This document shows, piece by piece, positions 27,743-36,260 of a stretch of DNA of 64,000 nucleotides. The position numbers were made by a program, and so were the translations under genes. This stretch comes from an uncultured Erythrobacter sp. (GTDB lineage Bacteria > Pseudomonadota > Alphaproteobacteria > Sphingomonadales > Sphingomonadaceae): positions 1,745,928-1,809,927 of the forward strand of contig CANKYI010000001.1 in NCBI GenBank assembly GCA_947488085.1, in the 5' to 3' direction. Under the pieces are notes generated by a model. The model was not told the origin of the DNA and made no database searches. It worked only from the letters and a program-made list of their open reading frames with translations. How positions within the stretch are numbered: the first letter of the stretch is position 1; every line of letters starts with the position of its first letter.

Positions 27743-28566
27743 CAATAAGGCGGCTTATCCTTGCCCGTCGGGCTTTTCGTGAAGATCTCATTGCCATCTT
27801 CGGTGATCGCCAGAGAATGCTCAAACTGCGCTGACAGTGACTTATCGCGGGTCACGGCGGTCCAGCCATCACCCAGCACTTTCGCCCAAGGTTTGCCGAG
27901 ATTGATCATCGGTTCGATGGTGAAGAACATGCCCGGTTTCAGCTCCGGCCCTGTTCCCGCTTTCGACGCGTGCACAACCTCTGGCGCATCGTGGAACAGA
28001 CGCCCCAGACCGTGACCACAAAACTCACGAACAACGCCATAACGGAACTGTTTGGCATGCGTCTCAATCGCGGCGCCAATATCGCCCAAACGCGCGCCCG
28101 GTTGTGCCGCCTCGATGCCCAGCATCAGACATTCATAAGTCACATCGACCAGACGTTTCGCCTTAATCGAGGGTTCGCCAGCGAAGAACATACGGCTGGT
28201 ATCGCCATGCCATCCGTCCAGGAGCGGGGTCACATCGACATTCAGAATGTCGCCATCCTTGAGCACTTTAGGCCCCGGAATGCCGTGGCAAATCACATGG
28301 TTGATCGAGATACAGCTCGAATGCGCATAGCCGCGATAACCCAATGTCGCCGGAACCGCGCCGCCATCCAGCATCATCTCGCGGATCGCGGTGTCGATGC
28401 TTTCAGTCGTCACGCCGGGTTGAACCATGTTCGCGACCTCATCAAGGATCGTCGCCGCTAGCCGCCCGGCCGCGCGCATACCTTCAAAGCCCTCCTGCGT
28501 GTGGAGTTTGATTGTGCCGTCCCGATAAACGGTCTTGTCGCCTTCAACGATTTGGTATTCTGTCAT
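27742..28566 (-). CDS. map: Type I methionine aminopeptidase
   Basis: Cytoplasmic metalloprotease that removes the initiator methionine. 274 residues from the ATG at 28566; starts at 28596 or 28578 would add 10 or 6 residues. The dinuclear metal ligands are visible: Asp in NVDVTPLLDGWHGDTSRMF, His in CGHGLGRLFHDAP, Glu in TIEPMINLG and Glu in EHSLAITEDG. It is followed immediately by a coupled unknown gene. Confidence 0.95.
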   Translation of the reverse strand: MTEYQIVEGDKTVYRDGTIKLHTQEGFEGMRAAGRLAATILDEVANMVQPGVTTESIDTAIREMMLDGGAVPATLGYRGYAHSSCISINHVICHGIPGPKVLKDGDILNVDVTPLLDGWHGDTSRMFFAGEPSIKAKRLVDVTYECLMLGIEAAQPGARLGDIGAAIETHAKQFRYGVVREFCGHGLGRLFHDAPEVVHASKAGTGPELKPGMFFTIEPMINLGKPWAKVLGDGWTAVTRDKSLSAQFEHSLAITEDGNEIFTKSPTGKDKPPY

Positions 28567-28616
28567 GTCGGCTAACATAGCGAACACAGCGCCCAATTGC
28601 GAGCGCTAGTGCGCAC

Positions 28617-29453
28617 CTATTCGCCGATCGAAAACGCCGCGCGATATTCGGGGCGCACGATATCGATCAGAGCCTGCGTCATTGGAATGTCGAAAATGTA
28701 GGGCCCTTCGGCATAAGAGTCCGCGACATAGGCGGCGGCAAAGAACGAAATTTGATCGAGCGTCTCACCATTACTGGACTTGAACACCACCACCAAGTCG
28801 CTGATACTGGGGCAATTCTCGAATGGGTTTAGGCCATCGACATTCATCTCCAGCCGCTCACCGCGCGCCTCCAGCAAAGCCTGACAATACTCGCCAAACG
28901 CCGTGTTTTCGAGCGCAGTTTCACCTACGAACACATCAACCGGGCGCATTGCTGCGCCCTCGCCCCCATTCGCTTCGCGGTCCCACAACAGTGCATAGAA
29001 CACCGTGTTGCCATGCGCGCCGCCAGTATACGTAAAGTTCGAGGCGCTCATCACCAACAGGCGCGGCGTGTCGGCGGCGATAGACCAACTTTTGTCGTAT
29101 GATCGATTAACGCAGGTCACACAGTCGATATCCGCAAACTCGACAATCGACCGCTCCCACTCGGCCTTATGCTCCACCTGAGCCGCATTGCGAGCCTCAA
29201 CCAATATCGCCGCCAATGGAGCAATCGCGCTCGCTTGCGCGGGCCAGCTGTAGGCAAAGTCACGCTTTGCCTCTCCGCGCGTTTCTTCGTCGGAGAAGTT
29301 TTCGGCCGCAGCGCCCGCACCGACACGCCGCTCGAGCTGGGCCTGAACGCTCTCACCGCTTGCACTGACTGTCGCCTCGCTCATCTCTTGAGGAGAGGAA
29401 CACGCGATCAACACCGGCAAAGCAGCGGTTAAAAACACCCCAAAAGACTTCAT
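28617..29453 (-). CDS. Putative lipoprotein with DUF4163/DUF3298-like domains
   Basis: About 278 residues from the ATG at 29453, giving a compact signal with lipobox LIAC (Cys near 18). An in-frame start at 29495 would put 14 residues before the signal and is less likely. FTYTGGAHGNTVFYALLWD is typical of DUF4163/DUF3298 (RsiV/PdaC-like) proteins. The C-terminal half (YAEGPYIFDIPM) matches the DUF3298 fold. RsiV-type domains bind lysozyme in Bacillus, but whether this one does is unknown. A Cys pair DCVTCVN near 105 is unusual. Confidence 0.82.
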   Translation of the reverse strand: MKSFGVFLTAALPVLIACSSPQEMSEATVSASGESVQAQLERRVGAGAAAENFSDEETRGEAKRDFAYSWPAQASAIAPLAAILVEARNAAQVEHKAEWERSIVEFADIDCVTCVNRSYDKSWSIAADTPRLLVMSASNFTYTGGAHGNTVFYALLWDREANGGEGAAMRPVDVFVGETALENTAFGEYCQALLEARGERLEMNVDGLNPFENCPSISDLVVVFKSSNGETLDQISFFAAAYVADSYAEGPYIFDIPMTQALIDIVRPEYRAAFSIGE

Positions 29454-29511
29454 TCTTGCCCCCAATGCGCGAATTGATGCGTGACATGTTTGCATGCGTG
29501 ATTATTGACGC

Positions 29512-30900
29512 ATGATGACCGACATCCAAGACCTGATCCAGCCCGATCGCGGACAAGACGCAACCGCCATCCACCTGACCACCAATGCTACGTTTGAAAC
29601 GCTCGCAGGAACTCTGAGCGCAAGCCAGCGCGCAAGCCTTGCTGCGCAAAAGTTTGAAGGCGCAGCGGGCGACGTTGGGATCATTCCTGACGGCGATGGC
29701 ATCGCGATTGTCGGCGGGGTCAGCGACCCTGAGAACCTATCCAGCTTTTGTCTCGCCGCGCTGGCTGCGAAATTGCCAGAGGGGACGTATCGCCTGGTCG
29801 ATGCGCAACCGGGCGCCGCGATGTTTGGTTGGGTCACGGCACATTACCGCTTTACCCGGTACAAAGATGATGAAAACGCCACTGGGCCGCGCATCCTTCT
29901 GACCGATCAAGTGGGCCGGATGCCCGCGCTCGTCGCTGAGGCTCAGGCAGAGATGCTCGTGCGCGACCTCGTAAACACCCCGGCAGAAGATATGGGGCCC
30001 GCCGCGCTGGAGGCTCAGTTTGAGAAGCTCGCCCGTGAATACGGTGCCGAGATCACCGTGACTAAAGGCGATGCGCTGGAACAGGGATACCCCATGGTTC
30101 ACGCAGTCGGCCGGGCCGCGGCGCGGCATCATGCGCCGCGGATGCTACAATTGGACTGGGGTTCAAAAGACGCCCCGGTATTGGCGATTGTTGGCAAGGG
30201 TGTGTGCTTCGATTCCGGTGGTCTAGATATCAAACCTGCATCCGGCATGCGTCTGATGAAGAAAGATATGGGCGGCGCGGCGCATGCGATTGCCTTGGCC
30301 GGTCTGGTCATGGGTGCCGGGCTGAACGTGCGCTTGCACCTGCTGGTCCCGGCGGTTGAAAATGCGATCTCTGGTCCTGCCTTCCGCCCTGGTGATGTGC
30401 TTTCCAGCCGCAAAGGCATCTCGGTTGAGATCCACAACACTGATGCCGAAGGGCGATTGATCCTTGGCGATGCGTTGACCCGTGCGAGCGAGGAAGAGCC
30501 CGACCTTGTGATTGATTTCGCAACGCTCACGGGCGCTGCTCGGATAGCGCTTGGCCCCGATTATGCTGCGATGATGGCGCGCAAGGATGAAACCGCGCAG
30601 GCCATGATCGACGCTGGCAAGGCGCATGATGACGAGCCGTGGCGGCTGCCTTTGCCGGAGGCGTATCGCGAATATCTCAAATCCGACATTGCCGACATCG
30701 TCAACGCACAGTCCAACCCCTATGCCGGGGCAAGCGTCGCAGGCCTATTCCTCGACCGTTTTGTGGAAGAGGGGTTGGACTGGGTGCATTTCGACACATT
30801 TGGTTGGCGACCCTTCCCGAAACCCGGTCGGTCTAAGGGCGGCGCGGCCTATGGTTTGCGTGCTGCGTGGCACATGTTGAAGGGCCGATACACGGCGTAA
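29512..30900 (+). CDS. M17 leucyl aminopeptidase family protein
   Basis: Metallo-aminopeptidase of 462 residues. The C-terminal catalytic domain carries NTDAEGRLILGDAL, the family signature with Asp and Glu metal ligands. GKGVCFDSGGLDIKP includes the metal-binding Asp, and KKDMGGAAHA is also present. The N-terminal 150 residues are divergent compared with PepA. ATG codons at 29512 and 29515 are equivalent. It is divergently transcribed from the lipoprotein gene. Confidence 0.93.
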   Translation: MMTDIQDLIQPDRGQDATAIHLTTNATFETLAGTLSASQRASLAAQKFEGAAGDVGIIPDGDGIAIVGGVSDPENLSSFCLAALAAKLPEGTYRLVDAQPGAAMFGWVTAHYRFTRYKDDENATGPRILLTDQVGRMPALVAEAQAEMLVRDLVNTPAEDMGPAALEAQFEKLAREYGAEITVTKGDALEQGYPMVHAVGRAAARHHAPRMLQLDWGSKDAPVLAIVGKGVCFDSGGLDIKPASGMRLMKKDMGGAAHAIALAGLVMGAGLNVRLHLLVPAVENAISGPAFRPGDVLSSRKGISVEIHNTDAEGRLILGDALTRASEEEPDLVIDFATLTGAARIALGPDYAAMMARKDETAQAMIDAGKAHDDEPWRLPLPEAYREYLKSDIADIVNAQSNPYAGASVAGLFLDRFVEEGLDWVHFDTFGWRPFPKPGRSKGGAAYGLRAAWHMLKGRYTA

Positions 30901-30982
30901 CTTGCCCGAAACCAAAACTGCGTCTAATCGCCCGCAATTCATCTCTGCATCACAGGGGTGATCGACCGGGGACCGAAGAGAA

Positions 30983-31336
30983 ATGAACGCGGCGGCGCGC
31001 CAGACACATAATTATAAAGTGCCACAGGGCGTGCTGGGCTTAATGGGTCCGGTGGAAAAGCCTGCGCCCGGAACGCTGCCACTGCGCGGTGATCTTGCGC
31101 ATATCGCACTCGCTGGGGTTCACTTAGCGGCGCATTATGTGATCCCCGAAATCCGCATCATCGCAGATGGGGGTGCCGATGTGATGGAGAACACCCGCGA
31201 CGACTCGCCAGTGGTCACCCATTTCGAAGCGGGAACTTCGATCGAGGTTTTAGATGTTGCCGGCCAGTGGATTTGGGGTTGCTTAGGTCCGGACGGCCCC
31301 AGTGGATATATGAAAGCCCATTGTCTGGCGGACTGA
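30983..31336 (+). CDS. Hypothetical protein with SH3-like segment
   Basis: 117 residues with no signal peptide. The C-terminal ~45 residues (SIEVLDVAGQWIWGCLGPDGPSGYMKAHCL) resemble a bacterial SH3 domain of the type fused to NlpC/P60 peptidases, but no catalytic domain is present. Start chosen at ATG 30983, about ten bases after GAAGAGAA-like purines. It precedes argC by 19 bases and may be co-transcribed with it. Function is not known. Confidence 0.75.
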   Translation: MNAAARQTHNYKVPQGVLGLMGPVEKPAPGTLPLRGDLAHIALAGVHLAAHYVIPEIRIIADGGADVMENTRDDSPVVTHFEAGTSIEVLDVAGQWIWGCLGPDGPSGYMKAHCLAD

Positions 31337-31355
31337 TCCGGCTAAGGCGGGGTCT

Positions 31356-32282
31356 ATGACAACTCGCATATTCATCGATGGCGCTGCCGGGACGACCGGC
31401 TTGGAAATCCGTGACAGATTGTCTGGGCGCGAAGAGTTTCAGCTAGTCGTTCTCGACGAGGCTCAGCGCAAAGATGTTGCCGCGCGCAAGGAGGCTTTGC
31501 GCGCAGCGGACGTGGCGATCCTGTGCCTACCAGATGATGCTGCGGTGGAAGCGGTGAAACTGGTCGAGGGATCAGACACCCGGATCATCGACGCATCGAG
31601 CGCGCACCGGGTTGCGGATGGCTGGACCTACGGTTTTCCTGAGCTGATCGGACATGATAAGATTGCCGAGGCGCAGTTTTTGTCTAATCCAGGATGCTAT
31701 CCGACCGGCTTCCTCGCGTTGGTCGCTCCTTTGGTTCGCATCGGTCTACTCCCAGCCGACTGGCCTTTTACTGTGAACGCAGTCAGTGGCTTTTCGGGAG
31801 GGGGCAAGGCGTTGATTGAGCGCTTTAACGTGGAGCTCGACCTCTCCTACAGGACCTACGGCCTTGACCTCGCCCACAAACATCGCCCGGAAATGAAGCA
31901 GCACGCTGGCTTGAAACACGGGGTAATCTTTGCACCTGCAGTCGTTCCTGCATATCGCGGCATGCTCGTTGAGGTTCCTTTGCATCTAGGAGCGATGCAA
32001 GGCGAGCCAAGCGCAGATGCTCTGAGAGACGCATTGCGCGATCACTATGAAGGTTCAACCATCGTCACAGTAAACACGCATAACGTGCCAGCCGAATTAC
32101 TCCTTAACGGCGACCCGGCACCCTGGGACGGAATGGAACTGTTTGTTTTGGCCAACGAGGGCGGATGGAATGCACGCCTGATCGCCCATCTTGACAATCT
32201 GGGCAAAGGCGCAAGCGGAGCTGCAATCCAGAACCTCAATATTATGTGCGGCCTGCCAGAGACAGCTGGCCTGCGCCTCTAG
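31356..32282 (+). CDS. argC: N-acetyl-gamma-glutamyl-phosphate reductase (type 2)
   Basis: NADP-dependent reductase of arginine biosynthesis that converts N-acetylglutamyl phosphate to the semialdehyde. 308 residues, matching the shorter ArgC type 2. The N-terminal cofactor loop is IDGAAGTTGLEI. The active-site cysteine is in SNPGCYPTGF (Cys114). The C-terminal half contains the HKHRPEM segment with a conserved His. The neighbouring glnB-glnA genes fit nitrogen metabolism. Confidence 0.93.
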   Translation: MTTRIFIDGAAGTTGLEIRDRLSGREEFQLVVLDEAQRKDVAARKEALRAADVAILCLPDDAAVEAVKLVEGSDTRIIDASSAHRVADGWTYGFPELIGHDKIAEAQFLSNPGCYPTGFLALVAPLVRIGLLPADWPFTVNAVSGFSGGGKALIERFNVELDLSYRTYGLDLAHKHRPEMKQHAGLKHGVIFAPAVVPAYRGMLVEVPLHLGAMQGEPSADALRDALRDHYEGSTIVTVNTHNVPAELLLNGDPAPWDGMELFVLANEGGWNARLIAHLDNLGKGASGAAIQNLNIMCGLPETAGLRL

Positions 32283-32426
32283 ACCCTCAACCTGCCCAAA
32301 AATTAGGCACCAAACGCCCCTCCATTGGGCACGGTTGCGCTGCGCGGTCCAAACTTGCTACCTCATTGAGCATACGCAATGATCCTTGCGCCATGCCGGG
32401 GATCGGGTACCGCGCAACAACAGGGC

Positions 32427-32443
32427 TTGGCACGATTCTTGAT
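32427..32443 (+). promoter_or_regulatory. Putative sigma-54 promoter of glnB-glnA
   Basis: TTGGCACGATTCTTGAT closely matches the sigma-54 consensus TGGCAC-N5-TTGC. The -24 GG lies at 32429-32430 and TTG at 32439-32441, with GA in place of the -12 GC. Start of transcription would be near 32455, 29 bases before the glnB start. I did not find a clear NtrC site upstream. Confidence 0.6.
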
Positions 32444-32450
32444 CGAATAG

Positions 32451-32822
<372 letters not shown>

Positions 32823-32900
32823 TCCAAAGCTAAATCCTAATCCGCGACCGGTGCATAATGCCGGCGCTCCTCTCGAACCGAAAAGCTGGAGAATACCAAC

Positions 32901-34310
32901 ATGGCAAGCGTGAATGACGTCCTGAAACAGATCAAAGACGAGGAAATCGAATGGGTCGACCTGCGCTTCACCGATCCAAAAGGCAAATGGCAACACCTGA
33001 CCATGGCGGCCAGCGTCATGGATGCAGATGCGCTTGAAGATGGTCTGATGTTCGATGGGTCATCGATCGAAGGTTGGAAGGCGATCAACGAATCCGACAT
33101 GATCCTAAAGCCTGACTTCGACGCTGCTTATGTCGATCCATTCAGCGCGACGCCGATGCTATCGCTCTTCTGCAATGTCGTAGAGCCATCTGATGGCCAG
33201 CTCTATTCACGCGATCCGCGCTCAACCGCGAAACGCGCTGAGGCATATCTCGCCTCCACCGGTATCGGTGACACAGTCTATGTCGGACCAGAGCCTGAGT
33301 TCTTCATGTTCGACGATGTCCGTTTCGAAGATGGTTATGCTGGCAGCGGTTATGCCATAGACGACATCGAATTGCCGACGAACACCGGCAAGGAATATGA
33401 AATGGGCAATATGGGCCACCGCCCACGCGCTAAAGGCGGCTATTTCCCCGTCGCGCCAGTCGACAGCGCTGTCGATATCCGCGCTGAGATGGTTTCGACC
33501 ATGATGGAAATGGGCCTCAACATGGACAAGCACCACCACGAGGTGGCCGCTGCTCAACACGAACTAGGCATAACCTATTCCTCGCTCACCACGGCTGCTG
33601 ACCAAGTGCAAGTCTACAAATATGTCGTGCAACAAGTAGCCCATGCTTACGGCAAGACCGCTACTTTCATGCCTAAGCCGATCAAGGAAGATAACGGTTC
33701 AGGCATGCACAGCCACATGTCGATCTGGAAAGACGGTGCACCGACGTTCGCGGGCAACGAATATGCCGGTCTGTCGGAAAACTGCCTTTATTACATTGGC
33801 GGCGTCATCAAACACGCCAAGGCTGTAAACGCTTTCACCAATGCAACTACAAACTCGTATAAGCGCTTGGTCCCTGGCTTCGAGGCGCCTGTGCTGCTCG
33901 CATATTCCGCGCGCAACCGCTCGGCTTCGTGCCGGATTCCGTATGGTGCAGGTGAAAAGGCGAAACGTGTGGAATTCCGTTTCCCTGATGCACTAGCTAA
34001 TCCGTATCTCGCATTCTCAGCGCTGCTGATGGCGGGCCTTGATGGGATTGAGAACAAGATCCATCCGGGAGAGGCGATGGACAAGAACCTCTACGATCTG
34101 CCGCCGGCTGAGCTTGCCGACGTGCCCACTGTTTGCGGCTCTTTGCGTGAGGCACTCGAGGCGCTTGAGGCGGATCACGAATTCCTTCTCAAAGGTGACG
34201 TCTTCTCAAAAGATCAGATTGAAGCCTACGCTGAGCTTAAGTGGGAAGAGGTTCTGCGCCTTGAGACCACACCCGCACCGGTTGAATTCGATATGTATTA
34301 CAGCTCGTAA
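32901..34310 (+). CDS. glnA: Glutamine synthetase type I
   Basis: Dodecameric enzyme making glutamine from glutamate and ammonia. 469 residues, typical of GS-I beta. Signature stretches are FDGSSIEGW near 53, the [12 protein letters not shown]/metal segment near 264, and the adenylylation site NLYDLPPAE with Tyr398. The ATG has TGGAG nine bases upstream. It follows glnB and ends 20-25 bases before a strong terminator. Confidence 0.97.
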   Translation: MASVNDVLKQIKDEEIEWVDLRFTDPKGKWQHLTMAASVMDADALEDGLMFDGSSIEGWKAINESDMILKPDFDAAYVDPFSATPMLSLFCNVVEPSDGQLYSRDPRSTAKRAEAYLASTGIGDTVYVGPEPEFFMFDDVRFEDGYAGSGYAIDDIELPTNTGKEYEMGNMGHRPRAKGGYFPVAPVDSAVDIRAEMVSTMMEMGLNMDKHHHEVAAAQHELGITYSSLTTAADQVQVYKYVVQQVAHAYGKTATFMPKPIKEDNGSGMHSHMSIWKDGAPTFAGNEYAGLSENCLYYIGGVIKHAKAVNAFTNATTNSYKRLVPGFEAPVLLAYSARNRSASCRIPYGAGEKAKRVEFRFPDALANPYLAFSALLMAGLDGIENKIHPGEAMDKNLYDLPPAELADVPTVCGSLREALEALEADHEFLLKGDVFSKDQIEAYAELKWEEVLRLETTPAPVEFDMYYSS

Positions 34311-34330
34311 TTCAGACGAACTAAGATACA

Positions 34331-34368
34331 AAGGGGCCGCTCGGGAAACCGGGCGGCCTTTTCTTTGT
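34331..34368. terminator. Rho-independent terminator after glnA
   Basis: GGCCGCTCGG (34335-34344) and CCGGGCGGCC (34349-34358) form a 10-base GC-rich stem with one G-T pair and a GAAA loop, followed by TTTTCTTTG. On the minus strand the stem is followed by CCCCTTTG, so it may also help terminate the convergent membrane-protein gene. Confidence 0.85.
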
Positions 34369-34387
34369 TGCACGGTCCATGCAGACC

Positions 34388-35044
34388 TCACTTAATCTTC
34401 AGCATCCCGCGTCGACCCACAGCGACGAACGCCATCAGCAAACTCAAAACATAGAACGCGGTCAATACGTCCAGAGGCTTCGGCCCTGTAGTCAGTTCCA
34501 AATGTGCCGCTGTTGCCCAGCCCCCCAACGCGACAAACACCGCAAATAGGGAAAGCGCACTCGCCTCCAGATTGACGGCCACCAACAGCTCGTCAGAGGC
34601 CTTGTAAGAACGCCACCCGCACCAAGTGCCGATCCCAACCGCAACCAAAGCAAACCCAAGCGCAATCTCGGTTGCCAGCGGCCCCACTGGTGCCGCTATA
34701 GCCAGCGCAATCAAGGCCGCGCCCCAAAGCGCCATGGAAGCCCCCGAATTGATCAAGGAGAACCGCTGTTCGCGAATTTCCTCTGCGTCTTCCATGTTGA
34801 GATATTTCTCACCCAGGGCAGGCGACGCCGCCCCCACTCCCACGCCGATTGCGATCATTAAGTAGAGTGCGCCGACCACTGCCGCGATCATGCGCGATGG
34901 GGTCAAGGCGTCACCAAGCGCGCCATCCATGTAGGTTAGAACCGCGACCGAACTCAGGACACCAGTCAAACTGCCCGCAATCAGCGGGATGACAAGTTTG
35001 CGCAGGAAGGTTGGTTCTGCGGGGTTGTTGGTTTCGGCCATCAT
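34388..35044 (-). CDS. Hypothetical polytopic membrane protein paired with XRE regulator
   Basis: 218 residues with about six hydrophobic segments (first near 17-38, then paired helices to the C-terminus). It has no recognised catalytic motif. A short cytoplasmic-looking charged stretch (EKYLNMEDAEEIREQRF) lies between segments two and three. ATG at 35044 overlaps the regulator's stop as ATGA. Such small XRE regulator plus membrane protein pairs occur widely, and a role in sensing or being controlled by the regulator is inferred only. Confidence 0.8.
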   Translation of the reverse strand: MMAETNNPAEPTFLRKLVIPLIAGSLTGVLSSVAVLTYMDGALGDALTPSRMIAAVVGALYLMIAIGVGVGAASPALGEKYLNMEDAEEIREQRFSLINSGASMALWGAALIALAIAAPVGPLATEIALGFALVAVGIGTWCGWRSYKASDELLVAVNLEASALSLFAVFVALGGWATAAHLELTTGPKPLDVLTAFYVLSLLMAFVAVGRRGMLKIK

Positions 35045-35247
35045 TCTTCGGGCTCCCAATCATCAATAAACAGGTCTGGCACGCTCACTTCGAACAGCTT
35101 TGCCATGCGCAATGCGAGCGGCAGCGAGGGGTCGTATTTGTCGGTTTCAACCGCATTGATCGTCTGCCGCGACACACCCAGTCGCCGAGCCAATTCACCC
35201 TGGCTCCAGCCCTTGGATTCGCGATGATGTTTCAATTGATTGAGCAA
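35041..35247 (-). CDS. Small XRE-family helix-turn-helix regulator
   Basis: 68 residues, almost entirely one helix-turn-helix domain: WSQGELARRLGVSRQTINAVETDKYDPSL near 14-42. It closely resembles the short YozG/Cro-like autoregulators with no effector domain. It is followed by a coupled membrane-protein gene. An inverted-repeat cluster 31-83 bases upstream of its start is the obvious candidate operator. Confidence 0.9.
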   Translation of the reverse strand: MLNQLKHHRESKGWSQGELARRLGVSRQTINAVETDKYDPSLPLALRMAKLFEVSVPDLFIDDWEPEE

Positions 35248-35278
35248 CGCATATCTCTCTCAGCAACGAATCGTGCCT

Positions 35279-35330
35279 GTAAAGATATCTTTACTGTAAA
35301 GATCTCTTGTCAGTCAAGAGCTCTTTACAG
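35279..35330. promoter_or_regulatory. Inverted-repeat operator cluster upstream of XRE gene
   Basis: A perfect 16-base palindrome GTAAAGATATCTTTAC (35279-35294) abuts a second inverted repeat with 16-base arms. Its arms are 35294-35309 and 35315-35330, with one mismatch and a 5-base loop. Both are built from the TGTAAAGA half-site, giving four copies. On the minus strand TTGACT (35317-35312) could be the -35 of the regulator's promoter, so binding here would repress it. Autoregulation by the adjacent XRE protein is inferred. Confidence 0.65.
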
Positions 35331-35411
35331 CACTTTAGATTTTTCATTTTCCTACTGCTGTTCGATCTGCCTAGTAAGTCGACCTCATTCCCAAGAATCG
35401 AGGTGATCCCC

Positions 35412-35498
35412 ATGTTCGAACAAGCCGCTTTCTATGCAATACAGGCCCCGCTTGTTCGGCGTGTGCCGGGCGATCCTTGCGCCTTGACGGATCTTTGA
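35412..35498 (+). CDS. Small 28-residue ORF with strong ribosome site
   Basis: ATG at 35412 is preceded, five bases upstream, by GAGGTGA, among the best Shine-Dalgarno matches seen in the window. The frame runs 28 codons (MFEQAAFYAIQAPLVRRVPG then eight more) and stops at 35496-35498, three bases before the ATG of the next gene, which has only a poor ribosome site of its own. It could be a translational-coupling leader or a small protein. No family is recognised. Confidence 0.45.
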   Translation: MFEQAAFYAIQAPLVRRVPGDPCALTDL

Positions 35499-35501
35499 GA
35501 G

Positions 35502-36260
35502 ATGTCGGCCACGAGCGATTATCTCAACCTATTTGAGCGTTTCCTGACGTTCATCGACACCCATCCAAGGCGCGCCATTGTTGCGATACCGCTCGCCTTA
35601 GTCCTTGCCGTAACAGCCCTGTCTTTCTGGCAGGCCCCTGCGCTGATCGAGATCTATGAAGAGCGCACAAATCGCGACTACAAACGCCGCGTTCTTGAAG
35701 AAGAACGCGAACGCCGTCTGCAACTCCACGCCATCGAGGTCGATGATCTGGTTCGCGAACGATTGTTACAATTGCGGCTGCGATCATCATCAAGCCGAGC
35801 GGTCATCCGGGCGCTGGTGTTCGACGTTGATCAGTCAGAGCAGTTGGTCGCGATTGTCGATGTCTTTGAGAGCATGGACATCCGCACTGAGGAAACTGGC
35901 CTTCGCTACCGCCAACTGCCGCTGACCGCGATCCGACGCACTCTCAACTATATGCTCGCCAGCGAAGTGCCCCGCTGCATCGCGCGCAATGTTGAAGATT
36001 ACGAGGACGGTGAACTGAAAGAGTTCATGCATGCCGGAAATCTCAAAGCTTCGGTCGCCTGTCCTCTTCGCACCTTGGACGGCAAGCCAATCGGGCTGCT
36101 TGCCGTTAGCATTCAAACCCCGATCGAAGACAACGAATTGGTGCTGCCCATGACTCGGGACGCGGCTCTGGAGCTTGGCGCGATCCTTACCGAATCCGCC
36201 TCTTTTCAGGCCATCATCAAGCAAAATGCACAAGCGTCTCGATATAGGAACATTTCATGA
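35502..36260 (+). CDS. Hypothetical membrane-anchored protein with GAF-like C-terminus
   Basis: 252 residues. One membrane segment near 25-45 is followed by a charged, probably coiled-coil helix near 50-85 (EERTNRDYKRRVLEEERERR). A soluble domain then ends in VACPLRTLDGKPIGLLAVSIQTP and RDAALELGAILTES, which look like the last strands and helix of a GAF fold. Without a search this is a pattern call. It overlaps the lysozyme gene by four bases (ATGA), so the two form an operon. Confidence 0.75.
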   Translation: MSATSDYLNLFERFLTFIDTHPRRAIVAIPLALVLAVTALSFWQAPALIEIYEERTNRDYKRRVLEEERERRLQLHAIEVDDLVRERLLQLRLRSSSSRAVIRALVFDVDQSEQLVAIVDVFESMDIRTEETGLRYRQLPLTAIRRTLNYMLASEVPRCIARNVEDYEDGELKEFMHAGNLKASVACPLRTLDGKPIGLLAVSIQTPIEDNELVLPMTRDAALELGAILTESASFQAIIKQNAQASRYRNIS

